From JALVIU01 sp964462295 (GTDB lineage: Bacteria > Atribacterota > JALVIU01): a stretch of DNA of 36,822 nt. How positions within the stretch are numbered: position 1 is the first letter of the stretch; the number at the start of each line of letters is the position of its first letter. Positions 7,884-13,968 of this stretch are shown in pieces. A program made the position numbers and the translations under genes. The stretch is from NCBI GenBank assembly GCA_964462295.1, contig CAYWXH010000012.1, positions 1 through 36,822 of the forward strand, written 5' to 3'. The notes beneath the pieces were generated by a model, which was not told the origin of the DNA, did not search any database, and saw nothing but the letters and a program-made list of their open reading frames with translations.

Positions 7884-8672
7884 CTATTCTCCTATCCATT
7901 TTTCTCTTAATTGTTTAAGTACCCCTTTTTCTTTCATTTGATGCATCCAAAGATTAAGCCAGTTTTGATATGCAAAATCATCCCTTGGAATCATGTATCC
8001 AAAGTCATCCTTGGTAAGTGGATCATCTGGAGATACAGCATAAAGCTCTGGCATATTTTTGGATACTATTATTGCTTCAATATTATCCGTAATCATTACA
8101 TCTATTTCTCCCTTTGCAAGCTTTTCTGGGATAGATAGGTTCTTGGGGATTATTATAATTTCTGCCTTTTTTATGTGAGAACGAACAAATTTTTCATTTG
8201 TACCACCTGGGTTTACCCCAATCTTTACACCTGGTTGGTCAATGTCTGCTAAAGTTTTAAATTTATCTTTATCTGCTTTTCTTATAAGTGGGCATTTTCC
8301 TACTTTTATATAAGGGTCTGTAAATCCTACCTTTTTTGCACGCGATAGAGTCCTTGTTATACCACACATCGCTATATCATATTTATTTTCCAATATTCCA
8401 TTTATTAATGTTTTCCATGTAGTTTTTACAAACCTTACTTCTACACCAAGGTCTTTTGCTAGTCTTTTTGCAGCATCTATATCGTGTCCTTCGTATTTTC
8501 CTGTTTTAGGATTTAAATAACTAAATGGTTTGTAGTCACCTGTAGTTCCGACTAAAATATAGCCTCTCTCTAGTATTATGTCAAGTCTTGATTTTTCCCC
8601 TGCTAATGCTAAAGTTGAAAAAATGATAAGTAAAATAAGGCTTAGGCCTACAAAAACTCTGAGTTTTCTCAT
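7884..8672 (-). CDS. Exported cyclohexadienyl (arogenate/prephenate) dehydratase-like protein, SBP family 3 fold
   Basis: This 262-residue protein has a signal peptide (residues 1-24, ending LALA, no lipobox) and the fold of amino-acid-binding proteins. It matches the dehydratase PheC better than transport proteins in several blocks: TTGDYKPFSY (43-52), TTW (84-86), GKCPL (125-129), IDQPGVKIGVNPGGTNEKF (144-162) and TDNIEA (195-200). As I recall PheC, the catalytic Glu, a substrate Trp and a Lys correspond to Glu199, Trp86 and Lys126, all present. No ABC permease or ATPase is adjacent, whereas prephenate dehydratase is next on the same strand. I prefer the ATG at 8672, with a GGGAGGAGG site, over an ATG 17 codons upstream. 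The alternative is an amino-acid-binding protein. Confidence 0.75.
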   Translation of the reverse strand: MRKLRVFVGLSLILLIIFSTLALAGEKSRLDIILERGYILVGTTGDYKPFSYLNPKTGKYEGHDIDAAKRLAKDLGVEVRFVKTTWKTLINGILENKYDIAMCGITRTLSRAKKVGFTDPYIKVGKCPLIRKADKDKFKTLADIDQPGVKIGVNPGGTNEKFVRSHIKKAEIIIIPKNLSIPEKLAKGEIDVMITDNIEAIIVSKNMPELYAVSPDDPLTKDDFGYMIPRDDFAYQNWLNLWMHQMKEKGVLKQLREKWIGE

Positions 8673-8706
8673 TATTTTCCTCCTCCCTTTTATCTGTTTC
8701 CTTATC

Positions 8707-8726
8707 TCACATAGATGACACATAGA
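8707..8726. repeat. Copy 2 (inverted) of the 20-base element, upstream of the pheC-like gene
   Basis: The plus strand reads TCACATAGATGACACATAGA, the perfect reverse complement of 7836-7855. It lies 34 nt upstream of the pheC-like ATG (8672), almost the same distance as copy 1 has from the pheA ATG. It begins 17 nt downstream of a candidate -10 (8744-8749), so it would sit just inside the transcript. Confidence 0.6.
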
Positions 8727-8743
8727 AAAAAATTTAATTATTC

Positions 8744-8771
8744 ATTATATCATAAAAGTTTTAATAATCAA
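8744..8771 (-). promoter_or_regulatory. Candidate promoter of the pheC-like/pheA unit
   Basis: On the minus strand TTGATT (8771-8766) precedes TATAAT (8749-8744) by 16 bases. Transcription would start near 8737, about 10 nt before the 20-base repeated element and about 65 nt before the ATG at 8672. Confidence 0.45.
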
Positions 8772-8855
8772 GAGGTAATTTATAAGAAAATTTAAACTAA
8801 TTTTAATAATTAAGCCATAAATTTGAAAAAATGACATAAATTTTGCTAAATTATA

Positions 8856-8884
8856 TTGACAATTTAAATAGAATTTGCTAATAT
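8856..8884 (+). promoter_or_regulatory. Promoter of the DeoR-SIS-CPBP operon
   Basis: TTGACA (8856-8861), a 17-base spacer and TAATAT (8879-8884) stand 25 nt before the regulator ATG, with a GGAGGA ribosome site at about 8899. The -35 is a full consensus match. Self-regulation by the DeoR protein is likely by family habit, but I see no clear operator. Confidence 0.65.
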
Positions 8885-8909
8885 CTTATTGTAATTCGGA
8901 GGACAACCT

Positions 8910-9671
8910 ATGACTAAATTAGAGAGAAAGAAAAAGCTTTTAGAGATAATAAATGAAAAAAAGGGGGCTACCGTACCTGAATTAGCATCAATTTTAGGTG
9001 TCTCTCCATATACAATCCGAAGATATCTTAATGAGCTTTCCCAAGAAGGGCTTTTAAAAAAGGTCTATGGTGGTGCAACTTTAAATCTTGGCACAGGTTT
9101 TGAGTATAGCTTCCATGAAAAAGAGCAAAGAAATAAAGAGTCTAAATTATTAATTGCTAAAAAGGCTTTTGAGCTTTTAAAACCTGGAATGATAGTACTT
9201 TTTGATTCAAGTACTACGGTTCTTTTTCTTGTACGAATGCTAAAAGAGCGAAATATAAATATAAAAGTGGTGACCAATTCTTTGCCAATAACCCGTGAAC
9301 TTGTAAATGCCGAAAATGTAGAAGTTTTTACATTAGGGGGAAAGCTTAGGAGGCAAAATTTATCATTTGTTGGTTATCTTACTGTTAAAAATTTGAAGGA
9401 GATAAAGGTTGACATTATTTTTATGGGTGTTACAGCCATAAATAAAGATGGAATAGCCACAGTAGATATGGAAGAGGCAGAAACGAATGCATATATGTTA
9501 AAAACAGCCAACAAAAGGGTTATTTTAGCAGACGAAACGAAAATAGGACGTTCTTCTTTTTTTAAAGTTGCTGACCTTTCCGATATAGATATGTTAATCA
9601 CCACTCGTTTCGCAGATCTTAAACAGATAAAAGAGATAGAAGAAAAGAATGTAAAGGTTATTTTGGCATAA
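8910..9671 (+). CDS. DeoR-family transcriptional regulator
   Basis: This 253-residue regulator has an N-terminal winged helix-turn-helix (residues 5-57: TVPELASILGVSPYTIRRYL and then the wing KVYGGA) and a C-terminal effector domain of the ribose-5-phosphate-isomerase-like fold. That domain contains LFDSSTTV, VTNSLPITREL, LGGKLRRQN and ILADETKIGRSSF, all typical of the family. DeoR proteins usually repress sugar-phosphate genes and are released by a phosphorylated sugar. The next gene, 11 nt on, encodes a SIS-domain sugar-phosphate enzyme that is its likely target and source of specificity. The effector sugar cannot be read from the sequence. Confidence 0.93.
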   Translation: MTKLERKKKLLEIINEKKGATVPELASILGVSPYTIRRYLNELSQEGLLKKVYGGATLNLGTGFEYSFHEKEQRNKESKLLIAKKAFELLKPGMIVLFDSSTTVLFLVRMLKERNINIKVVTNSLPITRELVNAENVEVFTLGGKLRRQNLSFVGYLTVKNLKEIKVDIIFMGVTAINKDGIATVDMEEAETNAYMLKTANKRVILADETKIGRSSFFKVADLSDIDMLITTRFADLKQIKEIEEKNVKVILA

Positions 9672-9682
9672 AGGAGGGATAT

Positions 9683-10681
9683 ATGAAAACTTATACTGAA
9701 ACAGAGATTGTTTCCCAGTTTGAAGTTATTGAGAAATTTCTTGATAATCAAGAGAGATTCTTAGAGCCATTAAATAATGTAAATTTAGAGGACTATGATG
9801 AGGTTCTTTTTATAGGGTGTGGGTCTAGCTATTATATAAGCCTCATAGGTTTGTCTTTTTTTAGAAAACTTTTTTCTGTGTATGCTGATGCTATACCTGG
9901 AGGAGAAGTTCTCCTATCCCCTGATACACATCTTAAAAAGGAAAAGAGGTATCTTGTATTTTTAATCTCTCGTTCAGGTGAAAGCACTGAGACCGTAAAG
10001 GCAGGAGAATTTTTGAAAAACAGTTATAATACTACCATTGTTTCACTTACTACTGAGAAGGATAGCTCTTTAGTAAAGATTGGTGATATAAGTATTGTTT
10101 TAGAAGATGCAAGAGAAGAATCTGTAGTTATGACCCGTTCTTTTACTACTATGGTTACGTTTTTTCTTGCCCTTTTTAGAAGATGGAAGGGTTTAGAAAT
10201 TTTTGATAAGGCCCTTGTAGAGCAGGCTTTTGAATTTTATAATAACAAGAGAGAAGAGGTAAAAGCCTTGCTTAGGGAAAGAGAATTTGAACATTTTGTT
10301 TTTTTAGGCCAAGGATATGCCTATGGTTTAGCTCAAGAAGGGGCACTTAAGGTAAAAGAGATGTCTATAGGTTTCTCAGAGGGTTTTCATTCTTTGGAGT
10401 ATAGGCATGGACCAAAATCCATAATTACTCGTAGGAGCCTTGTATTTATATTTCCTTTAGCATATGAGGAAGAGGAGAAGTTGGCAAGAGAACTTGAAAC
10501 ATTAGGGGCGAAAGTAATTCTTATGGGAGAAGAGTGGGGAGTTCCAAATAATGTGGAAAAGGAATTTTTATATCTTTTCTGGATTCCTATATTTCACGAG
10601 TTTGGTCTTCAAAGGGCCCTATTTAGGGGACTTAACCCAGATAACCCTAAAAACTTAACAAAGGTAGTTAAATTGGATTGA
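9683..10681 (+). CDS. SIS-domain sugar-phosphate isomerase/deaminase (AgaS/GlmS-isomerase-like)
   Basis: This 332-residue protein has two SIS domains. The first includes FIGCGSSYYISL and the phosphosugar loop SRSGESTET; the second has LGQGYAYGLAQEGALKVKEM and the YRHGPKS motif shared by AgaS and the isomerase half of GlmS. There is no N-terminal glutaminase domain, so it cannot make glucosamine-6-phosphate from glutamine. It more likely deaminates or isomerises an amino-sugar or ketose phosphate in the cytoplasm. It is somewhat shorter than AgaS (about 380 residues). It follows the DeoR gene by 11 nt with a strong AAGGAGGG site. No kinase, PTS gene or aldolase for the same sugar lies nearby, so the substrate stays open. 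Confidence 0.88.
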   Translation: MKTYTETEIVSQFEVIEKFLDNQERFLEPLNNVNLEDYDEVLFIGCGSSYYISLIGLSFFRKLFSVYADAIPGGEVLLSPDTHLKKEKRYLVFLISRSGESTETVKAGEFLKNSYNTTIVSLTTEKDSSLVKIGDISIVLEDAREESVVMTRSFTTMVTFFLALFRRWKGLEIFDKALVEQAFEFYNNKREEVKALLREREFEHFVFLGQGYAYGLAQEGALKVKEMSIGFSEGFHSLEYRHGPKSIITRRSLVFIFPLAYEEEEKLARELETLGAKVILMGEEWGVPNNVEKEFLYLFWIPIFHEFGLQRALFRGLNPDNPKNLTKVVKLD

Positions 10682-11295
10682 AGAGAAAAGACCTTTTTTT
10701 CTTAGTAGTATCTGTATTACTTATGTATTTTTCTTATAAACCTCTTATTTTGCTAAAAAGCTATACCATCTGGGCATGGTATAGCTTTTTTCTTATGTTT
10801 TTGTTCCCTTTGATTTTACTGTTCCTAACTAAATCTTCTTTTCAAGAATATGGATTTTCCCTTGGGGATGTAAGAAAAGGCCTAAACTATGTAATAATAA
10901 TCACCCTTTTCTTTCTTCCTTTCCTTATATATTCTGCACTTAAATTCCCCGAATTTCATAACTACTATCCTCGCTATCCTGGCGCAAGGGATAGTTTTAA
11001 GGTTTTACTATACTGGGAATTTCTGTTTTTCATTTATCTTATAGGGTGGGAGTATTTTTTTAGAGGGTTTTTACTCTTTACTTTAAAAAAATATATAGGT
11101 CTTTGGTCCGTTATAGTTCAGGCCCTGCCCTTTGCCATGCTTCATATAGGAAAACCTCTCCCTGAAGTTTACTCTTCTTTTTTTGCAGGAATTATTTTAG
11201 GATATATATGCCTTAAGACAGATAGTTTTTGGCCTGCACTTTTGACTCACTGGCTTATATCTGTGATTTTTGATATCTTGATAATAGTGGTATAA
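10678..11295 (+). CDS. CPBP-family intramembrane protease-like protein
   Basis: This 205-residue membrane protein has about six hydrophobic helices. The CPBP (Abi/Rce1-like) motifs are visible: WEYFFRG in the middle, FAMLHIG about 30 residues later, and a THWLISVIFD motif near the end. The first motif usually has two Glu residues (EExxxR); here the first position is Trp, leaving one Glu. The start is a TTG that overlaps the upstream TGA in TTGA, consistent with translational coupling; the ribosome site is weak and no better start is close. Family members cleave prenylated proteins or peptides within the membrane, but the substrate here is unknown. The link to the sugar isomerase is positional only. 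Confidence 0.82.
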   Translation: MKRKDLFFLVVSVLLMYFSYKPLILLKSYTIWAWYSFFLMFLFPLILLFLTKSSFQEYGFSLGDVRKGLNYVIIITLFFLPFLIYSALKFPEFHNYYPRYPGARDSFKVLLYWEFLFFIYLIGWEYFFRGFLLFTLKKYIGLWSVIVQALPFAMLHIGKPLPEVYSSFFAGIILGYICLKTDSFWPALLTHWLISVIFDILIIVV

Positions 11296-11298
11296 TAT
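11270..11298 (+). promoter_or_regulatory. Candidate promoter for the 50-aa ORF and trxB
   Basis: TTGATA (11270-11275), 17 bases, then TAATAT (11293-11298), overlapping a TATAAT (11291-11296) that would leave only 15 bases. It lies over the end of the CPBP gene and 38 nt before the small ORF at 11336. Confidence 0.4.
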
Positions 11299-11335
11299 AT
11301 AATAGTAATTAAATATAATTTACAGTGAGGTCATT

Positions 11336-11488
11336 ATGAAGATACCCTCTATTAAAAAGCATTTTGCAAAGGTGGGAAAGAATTTTTTAGGTAAGATTTC
11401 TGGATGTGCTTACTGTCCTCTTAAAGACAATTGTGAATTGAAAAAACAACAAGAAAAAGATCAAAATAGAGTAAAAATTGACAGGTAA
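11336..11488 (+). CDS. Small 50-residue Cys-containing protein of unknown function
   Basis: The ATG at 11336 follows a GTGAGGTC ribosome-site-like stretch and opens a 50-codon frame ending in TAA. The product is strongly basic (many Lys) and has three cysteines in a C-x2-C-x5-C pattern (GCAYCPLKDNC, residues 24-34), which could bind zinc or an Fe-S cluster, or act as a thiol. No family is recognised. It fills most of the space between the CPBP gene and thioredoxin reductase, 54 nt before the latter, with no terminator between, so it is probably co-transcribed with trxB. That gives a hint of a redox role. It is credible because of the Cys spacing and start signal, but it is short. Confidence 0.6.
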   Translation: MKIPSIKKHFAKVGKNFLGKISGCAYCPLKDNCELKKQQEKDQNRVKIDR

Positions 11489-11542
11489 AGGTATAATAAG
11501 GATTAGTAAACCTAATAAATAAAGCTAAGGAGGATGAAGAGT

Positions 11543-12520
11543 ATGGAACAAGGTGGAATGATGCTTGATCTCAATATTGGTGGAAATTTGTCTGAAAAAA
11601 AGGATGTTTATGAGATCTTAATAATAGGTGGGGGACCTGCTGGACTTACTGCAGGGATATATGGCGCTAGGTCCAAAAGGGATACCCTTATAATAGAAAA
11701 ACTTTTGCCTGGTGGGCAGGTAGGCCTTACTGACTTGGTGGAGAACTATCCTGGATTCCCTGATGGGATAGATGGTCCTGAACTTGTAAAAAGAATGGAA
11801 GAACAGGCAAAAAAATTCGGTGTGGAGATTCTCACAGATGAGATAGTGGATATAAAGCTAGAGAGCGATCCAAAAGAAATTATAGGAAGATCAGGTACAT
11901 ATAAAGCGAAAACAGTTATAATAGCATCTGGTGCAGAACCCAGAAAGCTTGGAGTTCCTGGAGAAAAAGAATTTACAGGCAAAGGGGTATCATACTGTGC
12001 AACATGTGATGGTGCATTTTTTGAAGGTCAAGATATAGCTGTTGTAGGAGGAGGAGATACTGCAGTACAGGAGGCTATATATCTTACTCAATTTGCAAAA
12101 AAGGTGACAATCATCCATAGAAGGGATAAATTAAGGGCCTCTAAGATCCTTCAAGAAAGGGCTTTTAAAAATGAAAAAATAGATTTCTTATGGGATGCTG
12201 TGGTTACAGAAATTTTAGGAGATAAGAGGGTAGAGAAAATACGGGTAAAAAATGTAAAGACAGGGGAAGAAAGGCTTATAGAAAAAAATGGTATTTTTAT
12301 ATATATAGGACTTGTTCCAAATACAACTTACCTTAAAGGAAAAATTGATCTTACCCCAGATGGATATATTATAACAGATGAAAATATGTGCACAAATATT
12401 GTCGGTGTATATGCAGCAGGAGATATAAGAAAAAAGTCGTTAAGACAGATAGTTACCGCAGTCTCAGATGGTGCACAGGCTGCTATGAGTGCAGTAGGAT
12501 ACCTAGAAGAAAAAGAATAG
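11543..12520 (+). CDS. trxB: Thioredoxin reductase (NAD(P)H:disulfide, FAD)
   Basis: This 325-residue flavoprotein has the FAD-binding GGGPAG (29-34), the redox-active Cys152-Ala-Thr-Cys155 and a second dinucleotide fold with VVGGGDTAVQEA just after it, followed by HRRDKLRAS. The C-terminal FAD motif is VYAAGDIR. This is the normal low-molecular-weight TrxB order. I choose the ATG at 11543, since AAGGAGG (11527-11533) is 9 nt before it, whereas an ATG at 11534 touches the ribosome site. The first 20 residues are an extension beyond the usual start. No thioredoxin gene lies in the window; the preceding 50-residue Cys protein is a possible partner only by position. A strong terminator overlaps its stop codon. 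Confidence 0.95.
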   Translation: MEQGGMMLDLNIGGNLSEKKDVYEILIIGGGPAGLTAGIYGARSKRDTLIIEKLLPGGQVGLTDLVENYPGFPDGIDGPELVKRMEEQAKKFGVEILTDEIVDIKLESDPKEIIGRSGTYKAKTVIIASGAEPRKLGVPGEKEFTGKGVSYCATCDGAFFEGQDIAVVGGGDTAVQEAIYLTQFAKKVTIIHRRDKLRASKILQERAFKNEKIDFLWDAVVTEILGDKRVEKIRVKNVKTGEERLIEKNGIFIYIGLVPNTTYLKGKIDLTPDGYIITDENMCTNIVGVYAAGDIRKKSLRQIVTAVSDGAQAAMSAVGYLEEKE

Positions 12521-12546
12521 GGCCTTTATAAGGCCCTATTCTTTTT
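12515..12546 (+). terminator. Intrinsic terminator of trxB
   Basis: A perfect 12-bp stem (GAATAGGGCCTT with AAGGCCCTATTC) with a 3-nt loop is followed at once by TTTTT (12542-12546). The stem includes the trxB stop codon TAG. It ends just before the fdhD ribosome site, so fdhD needs read-through or a promoter that I could not find. Confidence 0.9.
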
Positions 12547-12559
12547 GTGGAGGCTATTT

Positions 12560-13327
12560 GTGTGTACAGAGCGAGTAAAAATAGAGAGGTTTCATAAAAC
12601 AGAGAAAGAAACTGTAGAAGACGTTGTTATACAAGAAATCCCTTTTACTTTGTATATAAACAATAAAGAGTTTGTTACCCTCACGACTATTCCGCAGTAT
12701 CTTAGAGAACTTACAGTAGGATTTCTCTTTACAGAAGGTTTTATAGAAAGACTCAATGATATAAAATTTCTTTCTATAAATTCAAAAGAATTTACCGCAA
12801 GACTTTCTATCCCTTCTCTTTCTCGATTTCCCGAAAATAAGAGGTTAGTTACCTCAGGGTGTGGGAGTTCTATGTCTTTCTATAGGGAATGGGATCTTAA
12901 AAGGATAAAGGTATTTACTGACAATTTTAAAATCCCATCCACTAAAGTTATAACCCTTATGAAAGAATTCCAGAAGATGGCAGACCTATTCGTATCCACA
13001 GGAGGAGTTCATGGTGCTGCAATTTCAGATCTTTCTGGCATCAAATACTATTGCGAAGATATAGGAAGACACAATGCAGTAGATAAGGTTATAGGCATGA
13101 TGATGTTAAATGGTAGAAATTTTTTCCCTAAAATTCTTCTTGTAACTGGACGTGTATCAAGTGAAATCTTAAAAAAGGCAATAGCTTCTGGAATTCCTGT
13201 GATTATTTCCCGCTCTGCTCCTACTTTACTTTCTATAAGAGGGGCAAAGAAGGTAAATTTGACTCTTTTGGGTTTTGTGCGAGGGGAGAGATTTAATGTC
13301 TATTCGGGAAACGAAAGAATAGGGTAA
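12560..13327 (+). CDS. fdhD: Formate dehydrogenase accessory sulfurtransferase FdhD
   Basis: FdhD passes sulfur from a cysteine desulfurase to the molybdenum/tungsten bis-MGD cofactor of formate dehydrogenase. This 255-residue protein has the family landmarks: LTVGFLFTEGFI (51-62), TSGCGSS with Cys101, STGGVHGAA and EDIGRHNAVDKVIG. E. coli FdhD has a C-x2-C pair; here only the first Cys is kept and the second position is Ser104, a form I believe also occurs in other lineages. The GTG at 12560 is chosen because GTGGAGG (12547-12553) lies 6 nt before it. A more upstream TTG would sit inside the trxB terminator. The dehydrogenase genes that it serves begin 151 nt downstream. Confidence 0.92.
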   Translation: MCTERVKIERFHKTEKETVEDVVIQEIPFTLYINNKEFVTLTTIPQYLRELTVGFLFTEGFIERLNDIKFLSINSKEFTARLSIPSLSRFPENKRLVTSGCGSSMSFYREWDLKRIKVFTDNFKIPSTKVITLMKEFQKMADLFVSTGGVHGAAISDLSGIKYYCEDIGRHNAVDKVIGMMMLNGRNFFPKILLVTGRVSSEILKKAIASGIPVIISRSAPTLLSIRGAKKVNLTLLGFVRGERFNVYSGNERIG

Positions 13328-13367
13328 AATTTTCAACGAAGAAGTAGTTATCATATTATTATTTTTA

Positions 13368-13381
13368 TTCGAAATTTCGAA
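13368..13381. promoter_or_regulatory. Palindrome upstream of the formate operon promoter
   Basis: TTCGAAATTTCGAA is a perfect 14-base palindrome ending 9 bases before the -35 of the formate operon promoter. Its position fits an activator or repressor site for a dimeric regulator. It is very AT-rich, so chance cannot be excluded. Confidence 0.4.
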
Positions 13382-13390
13382 ATATTTTTA

Positions 13391-13419
13391 TTGAAATATA
13401 ACCGAAACTATGTTATACT
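13391..13419 (+). promoter_or_regulatory. Promoter of the formate dehydrogenase operon
   Basis: TTGAAA (13391-13396), a 17-base spacer and TATACT (13414-13419) give 5/6 matches at both boxes. The start would be near 13426, leaving a leader of about 50 nt before the NuoE-like ATG at 13479, with a GAGGAGGAG ribosome site. Confidence 0.65.
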
Positions 13420-13478
13420 GCAAATGAAAGTAAATATTATAAGTAGGATTAAATATTTAATAATCGAGGAGGAGATTT

Positions 13479-13958
13479 ATGAAATTTAATAAGGAGAGTG
13501 AGAAACTACTTTTTAAAGTCCTTAGGGATTTTAAAGGAAAGAGGGGTATACTTATTGAGGCATTGCATAAGATTCAAGAAACCTTTGGTTATATCCCAAA
13601 AGAAGGGATACCTATTATATCTGAAGAGTTATCTATTCCTATAAGTGAAATCTATGGAGTAATTACTTTTTACAATTTCTTCACTACGACTCCTCCCAGT
13701 AAATACGGAATAAAACTATGTTTTGGAACTGCCTGTTATGTAAAAGGAGCTGAAAAGGTGCTTAAAAAGTTGAAGGAGATATTGGGTGTAGATGTTGGGA
13801 TAACCACTCCAGATGGACTTTTTAGTGTTCAGCCTGTGAGATGTTTAGGGGCATGTAGTCTTGCACCTGCAATGCTTGTAGGAGATGAATTGTATGGTAA
13901 GTTATTAGAAGAGGGAAAGATAGAATCTATAATTAATGAATATAGAGCAAGAGGTTAA
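13479..13958 (+). CDS. NuoE-like [2Fe-2S] subunit of formate dehydrogenase/diaphorase
   Basis: This 159-residue thioredoxin-fold ferredoxin belongs to the NuoE/HydC family. After an N-terminal helical bundle with ETFGYIP and YGVITFYNFF, the four cluster ligands are Cys81, Cys86, Cys122 and Cys126 (CFGTAC and RCLGAC). It pairs with the NuoF-like protein encoded 10 nt downstream and carries electrons between the FMN site and the catalytic subunit. The ATG at 13479 follows a strong GAGGAGGAG site. Such subunits also serve NADH dehydrogenase and electron-bifurcating hydrogenase; here the operon contains a formate dehydrogenase catalytic gene, so that assignment is preferred. Confidence 0.92.
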   Translation: MKFNKESEKLLFKVLRDFKGKRGILIEALHKIQETFGYIPKEGIPIISEELSIPISEIYGVITFYNFFTTTPPSKYGIKLCFGTACYVKGAEKVLKKLKEILGVDVGITTPDGLFSVQPVRCLGACSLAPAMLVGDELYGKLLEEGKIESIINEYRARG

Positions 13959-13968
13959 GGGGGCTATT

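Noticed and set aside
7884..8672. Reading the pheC-like protein as a plain amino-acid ABC transporter component
   Set aside because: No permease or ATPase gene is adjacent, and the motifs match cyclohexadienyl dehydratase. Kept only as an alternative.
11478..11497. TTGACA and TATAAT before trxB as a promoter
   Set aside because: The two boxes are only 8 bases apart, too close to work as a pair.
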